Source of the DNA: Ophioderma brevispina | Lineage: Eukaryota > Echinodermata > Ophiuroidea > Amphilepidida > Ophiodermatidae | DNA: 64,000 nucleotides | Assembly: GCA_023653785.1 (NCBI GenBank) | Contig: JAMKCH010012473.1 | Span: 1 to 64,000 of the forward strand | Direction of reading: 5' to 3' | Shown: positions 12,636-23,585 of the stretch, piece by piece | Layout: the number at the start of each line of letters is the position of its first letter | How positions within the stretch are numbered: the first letter of the stretch is position 1 | Made by a program: the position numbers and the translations under genes | The notes under the pieces: model-generated | The model's input: the letters and a program-made list of their open reading frames with translations, nothing else | Told to the model about the DNA's origin: nothing | Database searches by the model: none

Positions 12636-12850
12636 CGTTTTATAAACGTATTAAAACGTTGAGTATTAATTTTTACAATTGTGATGAGACAAAACGTTGA
12701 AAAAACGTTTTTGTACGTCAGCAAAAAAAATTCCCCAAAGCTCGGTACCGGCATTGGATTGTGTTCGGAGAGCGTTTAAAAACGTTTTTAAAACGTTTCA
12801 AAACGCAAAACCCTTTTCAAACCAATTCGAAACGTTTTTAAATAGTTTTG
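12636..12850. repeat. AAACGTTT-rich cluster, possible MITE
   Basis: At least eight palindromic AACGTT-type motifs, mostly set in A- and T-flanked AAAACGTTTT contexts, occur within about 215 bases immediately before copy B. Because the motif is its own reverse complement, the cluster can fold in many ways. Motif-rich ends like this are typical of some short DNA transposons, but no terminal repeats or target duplication could be fixed. Confidence 0.5.
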
Positions 12851-12859
12851 TGTTCCTGG

Positions 12860-14827
12860 GTTAGAACACTTTATCACTTTATATACTTTAACGTCTAGTT
12901 CTTGTCCATAAGTAATGTGACCTGGCGTATACCTACCCAAGCTATGGACTGTAATAAAAATGCCAAATAACAACAAACCTAGTAGTTTACTTTACACGCC
13001 ATTACCGCATCCATTAGACATGTTAGAACCCTTGTAATCTCTCAGGACACCTTAAATTGGGATGTGACGCGATAGGAATAAAATAATAGTCCCGATAGAT
13101 AAGTACATAACTTGACTACAGATTAAGGTAGGTAAAGGATCTCGCAGGTCCTATAAAATCCGCGCATCACGTACCATGTTCAAATGGTAGGAATTGACAT
13201 ACATTTTAACGCGCCGATACAGAGAGAGAGGGGGCTAGCTTATCTATAGGGTGACTTGTTGTCCACGTGTTATGGCCAATACAATTATGAAATTTCTCGT
13301 GAGGACCAGTGCATCGCCACAATAACCACGTTCTCTAACAGCTCAGTTCCATCTGAAGTCTCTCTCTTGGGAGAGGCATCTTTGGTGACCACTTGCTTAG
13401 AACGCTATTGTACTCAGATGTTGAGTATTGTTGTTATTATATTGTATTGTTATTTTAGTTGACTAATTCAGCATTAAGGCGATTTTTTTTTGTTATGCAC
13501 TGAATTTGCGTAAGGAAAATTTCTGTGTTCCCTTAAGGTTTCCATTGCTTCATCAAGCAAACAAATTTTGTAAATTAAAAAAAGAAAAATATTAATTTAA
13601 ATAAATAAAAGGAGCTCATAACCTATGATAATTATATTTACAAGTAATCAGTGTAGATGATTATTATATCATTATTTATTTTATAATCATTATCTTATTA
13701 TTATTGAATTTAAGATTTAACGTTTAGGCGAATGAGCTTTGCATCTCACATCATTACGGCGTTTAGGCGAAATATCATTCATTGTTGTTATTATTATATA
13801 GTTAATTATGGCTTTTGTTATTCACTCATTTTTACATTTGGATAACAAGGATAACGAATATTACTTTATATTTAGGCGCAAATGAAGGATCTCCCCTAGC
13901 ATAACAAAGGATATGAATATTAATTTAAATAAGAAAATAACCCTCATTATACTCTAATGAATAATAAAATTTCCCCTATTCCACTGTTAAGTATATTTAT
14001 ATCCTACATTATGGGAGACATTTTGATTGTTATTCACGCATTACTACATGTTGAGTATGTGTTCTCCCCAAGGAATCCTTTGTAATACGGTGTATTCCGT
14101 CAAGGATATAATATATTAATTTACGCAAATTAGGGCAATGCACTAGAATAACAAAGGATATGAATATTAATTAATTTAAATATCAATCAAACTCATATAT
14201 TACCGCTTCTCCCATGATGATTCTTCATTATTATTATAATTAGTATTTGACGGAAAAGATATAGTCACGCATTAAAAAAAATAAAACAAGCACCAGGTAG
14301 GTCCTATTTGGGGACACACCTAAACCTTTTGAGTGAAGTCAATGTTATTGGAATAGGGTTCGAAAGTGAGCATAATCTTTCAGTAGATTTTATACACTAC
14401 AAGTTTTCATAGACTTTGCAGAGTATTTGATTCGCAGTGTCATTTCCTCCTTGTTTCTTTCTTGTTCTTTCTGTTTCTATATATGTGTAAAAAGAATAGT
14501 TTCCGTATATTTTTTTTCTGGAATCGGTATTAGAATAATGTATTAACTTATTATTATTGAAGAAGCATATGGTGGCGAATTTTAATTAATTCTTTTGCAG
14601 AAGAACTTTATTTTACTCCCGATACGATGGATTACATTTTTCTCAAATAGACAAGCATTCATGATCGAAACTCTCAGTTCAAGAAAATACGGCTGTATCC
14701 TTGAATGAAGTTAGTTTTTGCACGGGGGGTGCTGGGTGACGTTTTTTGGATTTTGCTCAAATAAAACTTTTGTTATCCATAGCCTTTAATGAATTTACAA
14801 GTTTAAGTCTTATCCATTCGTTTGCGC
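12860..14827. repeat. Three-copy repeat array, copy B (truncated both ends)
   Basis: Begins at the TTAGAACACTTTAT landmark, so it lacks the first roughly 320 bases seen in A and C. It ends inside CGTTTGCGCATGCGC, where it joins copy C directly and loses the last roughly 450 bases of the unit. The junction contains a GCGCATGCGC palindrome that could have been microhomology for recombination. Relative to A and C it differs mainly by one- and two-base insertions and deletions. Confidence 0.85.
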
Positions 14828-17590
14828 ATGCGCAGCGCTCTCATTAAACCGAATTTGATACGAATTGGGTAGAAGTGACATACATTAATGATGGACAGCG
14901 CCGTTACATATTTACGTCCGCGTTTCATTCAAGGCAGTTGACTGTTATTTTGCATTTGATTGGCTGATTAAATATTCCACTTATACCTGCCCCAAATTAC
15001 CTTAACCGTGGCGTGAAATTACCATCTCTGCTCTACGCACAAGAGATACACACCTTACGTGTAACTGTTTTAATGTTTTCTTGTTTTTTAAAAGCGGAAA
15101 TTCGAAGGAATTCAAGATTGACGATTTTCGGTACATTTGAAACTGCCGGTTTAGAACACTTTATACTTTATATACTTTATACCACGTCCATATTTCCTTG
15201 TATATAAGTATGTTACCCTTGTATACCTACCAAGCCTAGACTGTAATAAAATGCCCAAAATAACAAACCAGTATTTACTTTAACACATTACGACATCCAA
15301 TTAGACATGTAGAAAGAACCCTTGTATCTTCTCGGCAGGGCCCCATTAAATTGGGATGTGTACGCGATATGAAAATAATAGTCCCGATAGATAAGTAACA
15401 TAATACTTGACTTCCAGATTAAGGTAGGTAAAAATCTTCTCCAGGTCCTTAGAAATCCTGGTCGCATCACTACCATGTCTCACTTGTAGGAATTTACATA
15501 CATTTAACGCGCGATAACAGAGAGAGAGGCTAGCCTTATACTATAGGTGGCTTTGTTGTCCACGTGTTATGCAATCCATCCTTGAAATTGTCTCGTGAGC
15601 CATTGCATGCACATGCACAACGTGCCTCTAACTCTCAAGTTCCATCTGAAGTCTTCTCCTCTGGGATGGCATCTTTGGTGAAAACCACTTGCTTAGAAAG
15701 CTATTGTATGATGATGTTTATTATTATTATGTTAATTATTATTGTTATTGTTATTTTTACATATTGACTAATTCAGCATTAAGGCGATATTCTCTTTTGT
15801 TATGCCCTGAATTTGATTACGTGAAAGGAATTTCTGTGTTCCTAAGGTTCCATTGGTTTTGCGTTATTCCATCAAGGATATAAATCTTAGATATAATTAA
15901 TAATAAGAGGAGCTCATAACTAATGATCTCTTTAATATTTAACAGTATCATGGCTGGAGAGAAGGACTAAAGGCGGGGGAGGATATTATATATCAATTAT
16001 CTTATTATCATCTCAATTTTCAGAATTTACGTTTAGGCTACATGGAAGCTTTTTCATATCATCTTCTTACACGACGTTATGGCGAAACTCATTTCATTGT
16101 TATTATTATTATATTTAATTATTGGCTATTTGTTATTCACTCATTTTATTTCATTTTGGATAACAAAGGATCGAATAATTATTGCAAATGAAGGATAATC
16201 CCCCTAGAATATGAACAAAGGATATGAATATTAATTTAAATAGAAAAGAACTCATTATAACATATGGCCTAATTAAAATTTCCCCTATTCCACTGTTAGC
16301 GTTATATTTATAATCCTACATTAGGGAGACATTTGTAATTGTGTTATTCACTCATTACTACAAGGGGCGGTGTATGTAGTAATTGTGTCTCCAAAGGAAT
16401 CCCTTTGTATTGCGGTGTAGTTCGTCAAAGGAATGAATATTAATTTATGCAAATTAGGGGCCATGCACACTAGATAACAAGGATATGAATATTTCTTATT
16501 TTAAAGAATCAATAAAACTCTGATTACCTGTCCCAAAGGTATGATTCTTCATTATTATAGTATTAGTATTATTGGACAGAGAAAAGATAGTAGTAAGTTA
16601 CCATTAAAAAAATAAAACAAGCACCAGGTAGGGGAGTCCTCTTTGGGGACACAAACCTCAAGCCTTTAAAGTGAAGTCAATGTTATGGGATAGTGTTCGA
16701 AAAGTGAGCATAGTCTTTCAGTCGATTTTATACACTAAAGTTTCATAGACTTTGCAGAAGTATTTGATTCCAGTGTCATTCCTCCTTGTGTTCTTCCTTG
16801 TGTTCTTTCTTTCTGTTTCCTATATATTTTCAAAATAATAGTGCGTATATTTTTTTTCTGACTCGGTATTATAAATAATGTATTAACTTATTATGAATTT
16901 GAAGAAGTGCATATGGTTGCTATTTTATTAATTCTTTTGCAGAGTAAACTTTATTTTAACTCCGATACGATGGATTACATTTTCTCAATAGACAAGCATT
17001 CATGACCGAAACTCTTCATTCAAGAAAATACTCTGTGACCTGAAATGAAAGTTAGGTTTTTGCATGAAGTTTTGGATTTTGCTCAAATAAACTTTTGTTA
17101 ACCATAGCTTTAATGAATTTACAAGTTTAAGTCTTAACCACTCGTTTTCGCATACTTTAAGGGAATTCTTTGCCGACTTTATGAAAAAGACCATGTAGTT
17201 CGATGTGTTCCTTTTCCTTCCCTGTAGGCTCTACGTGCCTTTTCGTATGCAGGATCTCAAAAAATTGAGCTGAATCATTAACAGTATTACTCCTATTTAT
17301 TCAAATACCATCGCGTCCCCCTAGATAATAAAGGTGATTCTATATGGAAGTACTATCTCACCCTCTGACCGACTTCGGCGATGTTGGGCGATATCTATCT
17401 TGCAAATTCGATTCCTCTCCAACTTCTTGGATTATAGCCAGTGACGTGAACGAATAACGAAGAACGTGCTTTTAGCATGAGCATTCTTAAAGGACTCTGT
17501 TCCTTTCAACTGGCCTTTTTGTGCTGATGGAACTGATAATTTGTACAATCAAACAAGACATGACCCTGAACCGGCGGCTTAACTTTATTT
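14828..17590. repeat. Three-copy repeat array, copy C
   Basis: The most complete copy, starting at the same CGCAGCGCTCTCATT as A and ending with the shared CTTTATTTCATTTG block. The TTA/ATT-rich middle is the longest of the three. The last 450 bases (17130-17590) match A 11830-12300 closely. No open frame is shared in the same phase between the three copies, so there is no sign of coding constraint. Confidence 0.85.
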
Positions 17591-17599
17591 CATTTGAGA

Positions 17600-18394
17600 T
17601 TGGTTAGCATTCAAGTGCAATTGCCCGGGAGTTGGAGGGGCCCAAGATGGAGGTTTCTGCATTTAGTGACAAGTCCAAATGTTTCAAATGCTAACAAATA
17701 ACTACTGCCTCCCAAAATATGTCGTGTTTAATTCCTTTTATGTTCTTCCAAAATAGGGTTGGTGTTTATTTCTTTATAGTGTTACCTTCCAAAATACGGG
17801 TTGCTGTTTATTTCTTCCATAATCCTTATTAGAAAAATTCTATTAGTAAGGTGTGATCTATTTAAATAAATAATATTTGGCCAATCATGTATTTATCACG
17901 TTATTAAAGAGACAAGACTTTCCATGAAAATGAAGCTCATTTTGTTTTTCAAAAACGGTTTTTTCATATACCCCCCCAATGTGCAAAATCATAGTGAGTT
18001 AAATAAGCGAAAACTCCTCTCTGTTAATGAAAAAGGTGATGTATATAGTATTGTGCCGTTGCTCGGAGAAAATCCAAGCATGCTTCTCTAAGGCCAATTA
18101 GGAAAGTTTAAGTTCAAAACTTAGGTCTTTGGTTTTCTTTTATGCTTTTCACATCTGTTGGTGTACATAGATGATTTAACCCCTTTTATAAATATCGACA
18201 GAAAAAAACTAAATAAGTCGTGTAATGCAATAACACCCCCCCCCCATCTCACATTGAAAGGTAATTGGATAGAATTGCTTAGAACTTCAAAAATTGAAGA
18301 AAAATGGTCCATGGTTTAAAAATGCAGCAATACTAAAGCGTTGCCGGAATTCAGCTGAAAAATACAATATGGTGGCCATAAAGTGGGATATATA
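17600..18394. repeat. Start of ATGGC-motif region with three ~40-bp units
   Basis: Around 17707-17830 a roughly 40-bp unit, containing CCAAAATA(G/C)GGGTTG or a variant followed by TGTTTATTTCTT, occurs three times in diverged form. Isolated AAGATGGAGG (about 17645) and ATGGTGGCC (about 18369) motifs resemble the denser ladder at 21400-22610. A run of C residues lies at 18236-18246. No coding frame could be supported. Confidence 0.4.
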
Positions 18395-18993
18395 CACTGA
18401 TAAAAAATTACAGTGCAATTACAGTAAAATACTGTAAGAACTTACAGTATTTGACTGTAATTTGGAAATACAGCAAATACTGTAAATTTTATGTTCAATT
18501 TCCCAGACCTATAAGGATCAATTTAAAAGTGGAGCCTTTATCGAATTATATATAGCATCACCTTTATACACATTATGAATTTTCAATTAACGATTAGTAC
18601 TAAAATTGACGGAAAAAATACTGTAATTTTACAGAGAAATACTGGCCGCAATTCTGCCACCAAAATCCCGTAAAATTACAGCTTTTTACAAGGTTTCAAT
18701 TCAAATTTACTGTATATTTTACAGTTTGATGTAAGATATTTTACACAACAAACTGTACATTTTACGTATATTCACCGTAAAAATTTGTTGATATGCCTAC
18801 ATTTAGGAGTGTTCGTCAGCACTTTTTTATCCTCCACACATTTACCAATCTCTATATAATTTCACCAAATATATATGTTTTATATGTTTTGATTAAATTT
18901 ATTTTTTACAGTATACTGTCATTTTTAACGGTTATTGGTTGCAGAATTGCTGCCAGGATTTTACTGTAAAATTACAGTATTTTTTTTACAGTG
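18395..18993. mobile_element. 599-bp CACTG-ended MITE, TTACAGTA subterminal repeats
   Basis: The ends are CACTGATAAAAAATTACAGT on the left and the inverted TACTGT-AAAAAAAA-CAGTG type on the right, flanked by TA on both sides (18393-18394, 18994-18995). At least a dozen TTACAGT/ACTGTAA motifs lie inside in both orientations, concentrated toward the ends. An inverted pair of a separate core (CTGGCCGCAATTCTGCC at 18642 and GCAGAATTGCTGCCAGG at 18941) is also present. CACTG termini with a 2-bp target duplication and dense subterminal repeats suit a non-autonomous EnSpm/CACTA-like element. A TA duplication would also fit Tc1/mariner. No transposase is encoded. Confidence 0.8.
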
Positions 18994-18995
18994 TA

Positions 18996-21399
18996 GGTAA
19001 GTCTACAAACATGGTCAGAAAAAACATAACTATGTTGAAGCCATGCAATTAACATTTCTTATTCTGAAAGCTAATTGTATAACAATTACTTCGATACTTA
19101 AAAGATTGAAGACAAAATTGTTTCCTTGTTTAAACATTTAATTTAGGAAGATTATTGCATTTCAGTTAAAAATCTACTATGGCGGCTATGAAACAAGTGT
19201 CTGGGGCCTAACCTATGTTTTTATTTGATAACCCTTTAAATGTTCTCGGGATGTCTGCACGAAAAATTGTTTTTGTTGACCTAAAAAATGCAACAGAAAC
19301 ATTTTTGTGTTATCATACTTCTAAATTGTCACAGAGTAAATGTGTCGCAAGTCTAGAAAATCAACAATGGGGAACTTAGTAAAATAGGGGGTAAATTTTG
19401 TAAAAAAAAAAAAAAAAAAAAAAAGGTCTAATTGTTTTGAAACCTATAACAACTTACCTATCTGGTCATGAGGATTAAAAAGGTAATAGTTTTGCCATAT
19501 CTGCGGTCCATTCGTTTCATTATTATATGCGCATACCGTTCAAGGTCATCCTTAGGTAAAACTTCTTTCAGAGTGCTCTGTTTGACGAAACTAGCCTCAC
19601 AACTGTTTGGTCTGTCATATCCTTAACAGAAAATGAGATTTTGCCCTGCATTTTTGACATTTAGTATGTAAATTAGATGGTAAGCATTAATGTCCTCAAG
19701 GCATATATAGACCATTGTTTCATTTTGACCTCTAATTACATGACAAATGTGAAATGAGTATTCATTCCCTGGGCCCTTTGGACTATGGAGAATTTGGGAC
19801 CATTTGAAAAGATTCGAGCATTCTGAAAATTTTACCCAGGATGACCTTGAAACCTTTATTGGCCTATAACTATTAAATTACAACCCACAGATAGGATTAA
19901 CTATAGCTTTTTTAATCCTTAAGACATGGTCAAAACTGTTGGTATATATTCAGTACACTTAACGTACTTGACATTTTCCCCTGTACAACCCTTGCCCCCT
20001 GTAACTTCATGTTCCCCCGCTAACTTATAATTCTCGACTTTTGATATGTTATATCTCTCATCATTTCTAAGAATAACAACATCAAAATTGTTGCTGTTTG
20101 CAATTATTTTGAGGGTCAAACCATTATTTTATTTAATTTTCTTCACTATTGTTCTGCAACGAATCAAGTCCAAATTGGTAAAACGAATTTGCTATCCTCG
20201 ATAGCTTCTCGTATCCCTTAACCAATTAATTTATCGAAAAATCTCAAATGGGGGGTGTAGTCAACCGAAATCAACTCTTCATTGTGTCTTTTCTTGCAAT
20301 TTAACAGCTAAGTTCATTTATCGAAAATCCTGAGGTGCACTCTGAGACTTTTGAAGCAGGATTCTGGTGTCTATTATCTGAGCTGTAATCCTTTGACATT
20401 AAGGTCTAAGAGCTTATACAATAAAAAGGAATTATTCTATTTGGCCTAAAATATAATAATTATCAAGGTATAAGGAAAAACACCTGGAAATAAATTAGTT
20501 AAAGTTGCTTTTTTAGATAGTTCCTGATGCGTGTAGGATCAAAATTTCAAAAGTGCCAAAGAATCCCCTGTGTGCTATTTGAGAAATGGAGGGGGTGAGG
20601 TTTGTACTGTGTCATTCTAAACTGTTCCCATGCGTCAAATGTATACCAACGTTTGTTTCATCCTCATATGGATTTTTTTTTAAAAAGGTAGTTTGCCCTT
20701 CTGCGATTTGGTGGATTAATTAACTGTATGGAAATAACTGCTCAAGGTCCATACTTGGGTTAAATTCTCAGAATGCTCCGATTCTGGGAGGGTCACAAGT
20801 CACTGCTTATAAGGTCATATGTCGAACAGTTTAGATGGTATGAAAACATATTACATATACATAGGCAAGAGCTGTAATGATTGTGTATATTACTATATCC
20901 TATAAATTTTGAAAATAAAAAGTTTTTTTTTGTCAATTTTACCCCACGATACCTTGAAATTTCCAAAGTTCGAAATTAGACAAACTATACACATTATCTT
21001 ATTCTTTTTGACTAGAATAAATACAATGTCCCCATCATTCAAGCTCATTGAAGCATTTTAATTTTTTAACCTCTTTATAAACTTTAACCACCTTAATTCG
21101 TCATTAGCACAAAGGGGGACTCTTGGGGACTTATGATATGTTGCTCTTCTGGCTACACAGACCTAAGTTCTGGACTAAATATGATAGATTTATTAAAAAG
21201 TGTATTAAACAGATATTAATTATAGTATAGAAGAAACGGTGTTTAGCACAATCTAATGAGAAAATTAAATAGTCAATATGCCAAATACAGGGCATGTTCA
21301 ACTCTTGGAAATAAGAAATCAGTACTTTCTTTACTTTAAGTACATGGATCTGGAGAGTGGGCAAACAGAGAGATGACTGGGCAAAGGTAATCATAGGCT
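18996..21399. repeat. Diverged interspersed-repeat region, no gene
   Basis: Contains repeated loose motifs: a CC(C/A)-GGATGACCTTGAAA block near 19840, a related ACGATACCTTGAAATT near 20945, and GGTCAT-type motifs near 19545 and 20813. A 25-base A run lies at about 19398-19422. Sequence style matches 9060-9340 and 23400-23580. Short minus-strand frames (66 and 87 codons) lack recognisable motifs. This is probably the eroded interior of a large non-coding repeat that continues into the ATGGC ladder. Confidence 0.4.
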
Positions 21400-22612
21400 A
21401 GTGGCCACATTGCAAAAAGGCCCTGTCCCCACTGATCTTTTTGTCAGAAAATGCTTGCTGCTTGGCCGCGAGCCTGGCCTGCCAGGAATATACATCAAGA
21501 GTGCCATATATATTAGTAATGTATTGATCCCATCTTAAATCTTATGCATATTTAACCAAACAAAAACGCCAAATATGAGATTGTAAAGGTTAGAGACATA
21601 ATATCTCGTACTTTTACACTTTTAACGTCAATTTAGGGGTTATGCTAATATATTACAGATATATATGACATTTGATATGTTTTTGAGATATTTGAAGGTG
21701 GCCTTTGTGGCTGCCATCTTGAATTTTAAGCATGTTTACAAAGCAAAATCATCAGATATGACTAATTAGCCAACTTGAAATATCACTTACTTAAATTTAC
21801 CCTTTTATTAAAACTTATGTATGTTATAACTAAATATAGAGAGATTTGTGGCAATTTCTAGCTTTTTTAAGATCTTTGAAATACAGCTACACCAGCCGCC
21901 AACTTCAATTGCGTGCCTGAATACGAAGTGTCAGAAATTCAGATACAAGGTTTAATGCATGGTAAAAGACATCATTTAAGACTTAAACTTGTAACCTTAT
22001 ATTTCTTGTAGGGGAACCCCTGTAGCTAGTTCACTACTATTATATGTGCTTCGCATACCAATTTTGGCAAAATGGGTTTACTTGGCAGCCATTTTGAAAT
22101 TCAAGATGGCTGCCACGTCCAAATGATCCGTTTTTGTTAACAATGTTCTTACTGGATTCAAGGACCCTGAACAAGGGTATTACCTGGGGTATAGACACTA
22201 GAATCATGATTTACTAGTATAAGAGACCGGAATGTAGACAGAATACTGCTTCCTCTTGGTGGCCATTTGGAAATTCAAGATGGCTGCCACAAACAAAATG
22301 GACCATGCATTGTTGTTATTAATGTTCTTATTGGATTCCCGGACTATAAAAACATGCGCATAGACACCTCAATTATGCCTGTACTAGTTTCAGAGACTTC
22401 CCTTGGTGGACGTGTTGAATTTCAAGATGGCCGCCATATACCACATGATCTATTTTTGTTGCATTGAGATCGACACCCTTCAAAATGTAGGTAAAGATGC
22501 TATAATTACATTTCTAATTGCTTTAAAAGCCAAGATATAACATACTATAGGTTCAAAATGGCGACCATTCTGAAATTTAAAATGGCCGCTGAAATGCTAT
22601 TTCGGTGACACC
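21400..22612. repeat. ATGGC-hairpin ladder, ~150-180 bp diverged units
   Basis: Units at about 22080, 22256 and 22409 each begin with a CATTTTGAAATTC or similar turn flanked by inverted GGC(A/C)GCCAT and CAAGATGGC(T/C)GCC. They continue with AATG(T/A)TC, TTTTTGTT, TGTTCTTA-TGGATTC landmarks. More distant members lie near 21711 and 22555. The CAAGATGGC(N)GC core matches the well-known YY1/Pleiohomeotic-type binding motif, although binding here is only an inference. No protein is encoded. Related motifs flank the inverted structure at 42.2-46.0 kb. Confidence 0.6.
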
Positions 22613-22616
22613 TTAA

Positions 22617-22838
22617 CTTAAGAAATAATAATAATAATGCAGGCATTTATATAGCGCTGTTACAAGGACAAACCAAGTATCACAGCGCTTAACAATTAAA
22701 TTTATTTTGATTAAATCCAGAATTGAGTACCTAGAATAAATCCAGCCCCATTGAGATTTTGAACCAGGGACCATTGGTCCAAAGGCGAGCTCTCTAACCA
22801 TTAGACCACTCCCACTCTCCAAAATGCAAAAAGAAAAA
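22617..22838 (-). mobile_element. tRNA-derived SINE, minus strand, (ATT)n tail
   Basis: On the minus strand the head has an excellent A box (TGGTCTAATGGTTAGAGAG, about 22790-22808) and a B box of the form GGTTCAAAATC about 40 bases downstream (near 22757-22767). The body ends with GCGCTATATAAATGCCTGC and an (ATT)n tail at 22624-22637. The head resembles Glu/Asp-type tRNA. The tail-proximal AGCGCT...TATAAATG stretch is also seen, more degenerate, in the SINEs at 2139 and 8577. The heads differ, so these could be related families sharing a 3' end. Confidence 0.8.
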
Positions 22839-22989
22839 TGCAAAAAGTAGCAAATCCTCATAAAAAGCCAACGAATAGGATATATGTAGAATATGCGAAC
22901 CTAAGAGATGCATAAAAGGATATAAACAAGTCAAACACTGTTAAAAATCTTCGTAAAATAACATGTCGCGTAAGTAAATGCTTGTAATT

Positions 22990-23245
22990 GTAGATTTGTT
23001 ATATATTCCTTACTGTCAAATGGATTGTTTTGTAATCTGAAAGTATACTTGACAAACATACAAACGCACTAAAACGTTTAAATAATATAAACAAATTATC
23101 AAGTTTGAGTTTACCGGCAGTTCGAGAATGTATTCAGGCTGTTAGTGGGAAACCGTAAATTTTTAAACAGTTACAATCATATTTAATATTTTTATACTAT
23201 TTTGCCATCTTTTACTGTAAAGTATAAATATGCCTTTGTTAAATG
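22990..23245. repeat. Dispersed repeat, copy 2 of 2
   Basis: Diverged direct counterpart of 3590-3870, with the same order of TGTCAAAT, TTGACAAAC, CAGTTCGAG, AAACCGT and TTTTGCCATCTTTTACTG landmarks. Ends undefined. Confidence 0.6.
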
Positions 23246-23399
23246 TGTATTTCATGGTGAAAATGTGCATTTGAATCACAGAATCACATAGACCTCTGAC
23301 CTATTTGGCCACATGATAACTTTGCTTCACTTTGTACCAAAGTGTGAGCAACTTTTACTTTTTAACTTTGTACAATATGAAATGGTCTTTTGGGCTAGT

Positions 23400-23585
23400 T
23401 CCACAATTTTAACCCCGTGACTCAAACCATAGACCGTACACGGAACGAACTATACATATTTTGAATCCTTATGACCCTAATGAATAATGTGGTAGAAATT
23501 TTTTCAAAACAATTGGAGCAATTTAAACTTTTGATCACTGTGAACCCTTACCAAGCTTACCACATAACCCCTGATAAGATATAAT
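23400..23585. repeat. Dispersed repeat related to 9060-9340
   Basis: See the ordered landmarks described for 9060-9340: the ATAGACCGTAC, GAATCCTTATGACC and AACTTTTGATC stretches. The match is loose and unbounded. Confidence 0.45.

Noticed and set aside
12380..12754. 124-codon minus-strand frame
   Set aside because: Extends into the AACGTTT-rich cluster and shows no protein-like features.
10138..17590. CRISPR-like or satellite array
   Set aside because: Only three long copies, no short regular repeats with unique spacers, and an evidently eukaryotic context.
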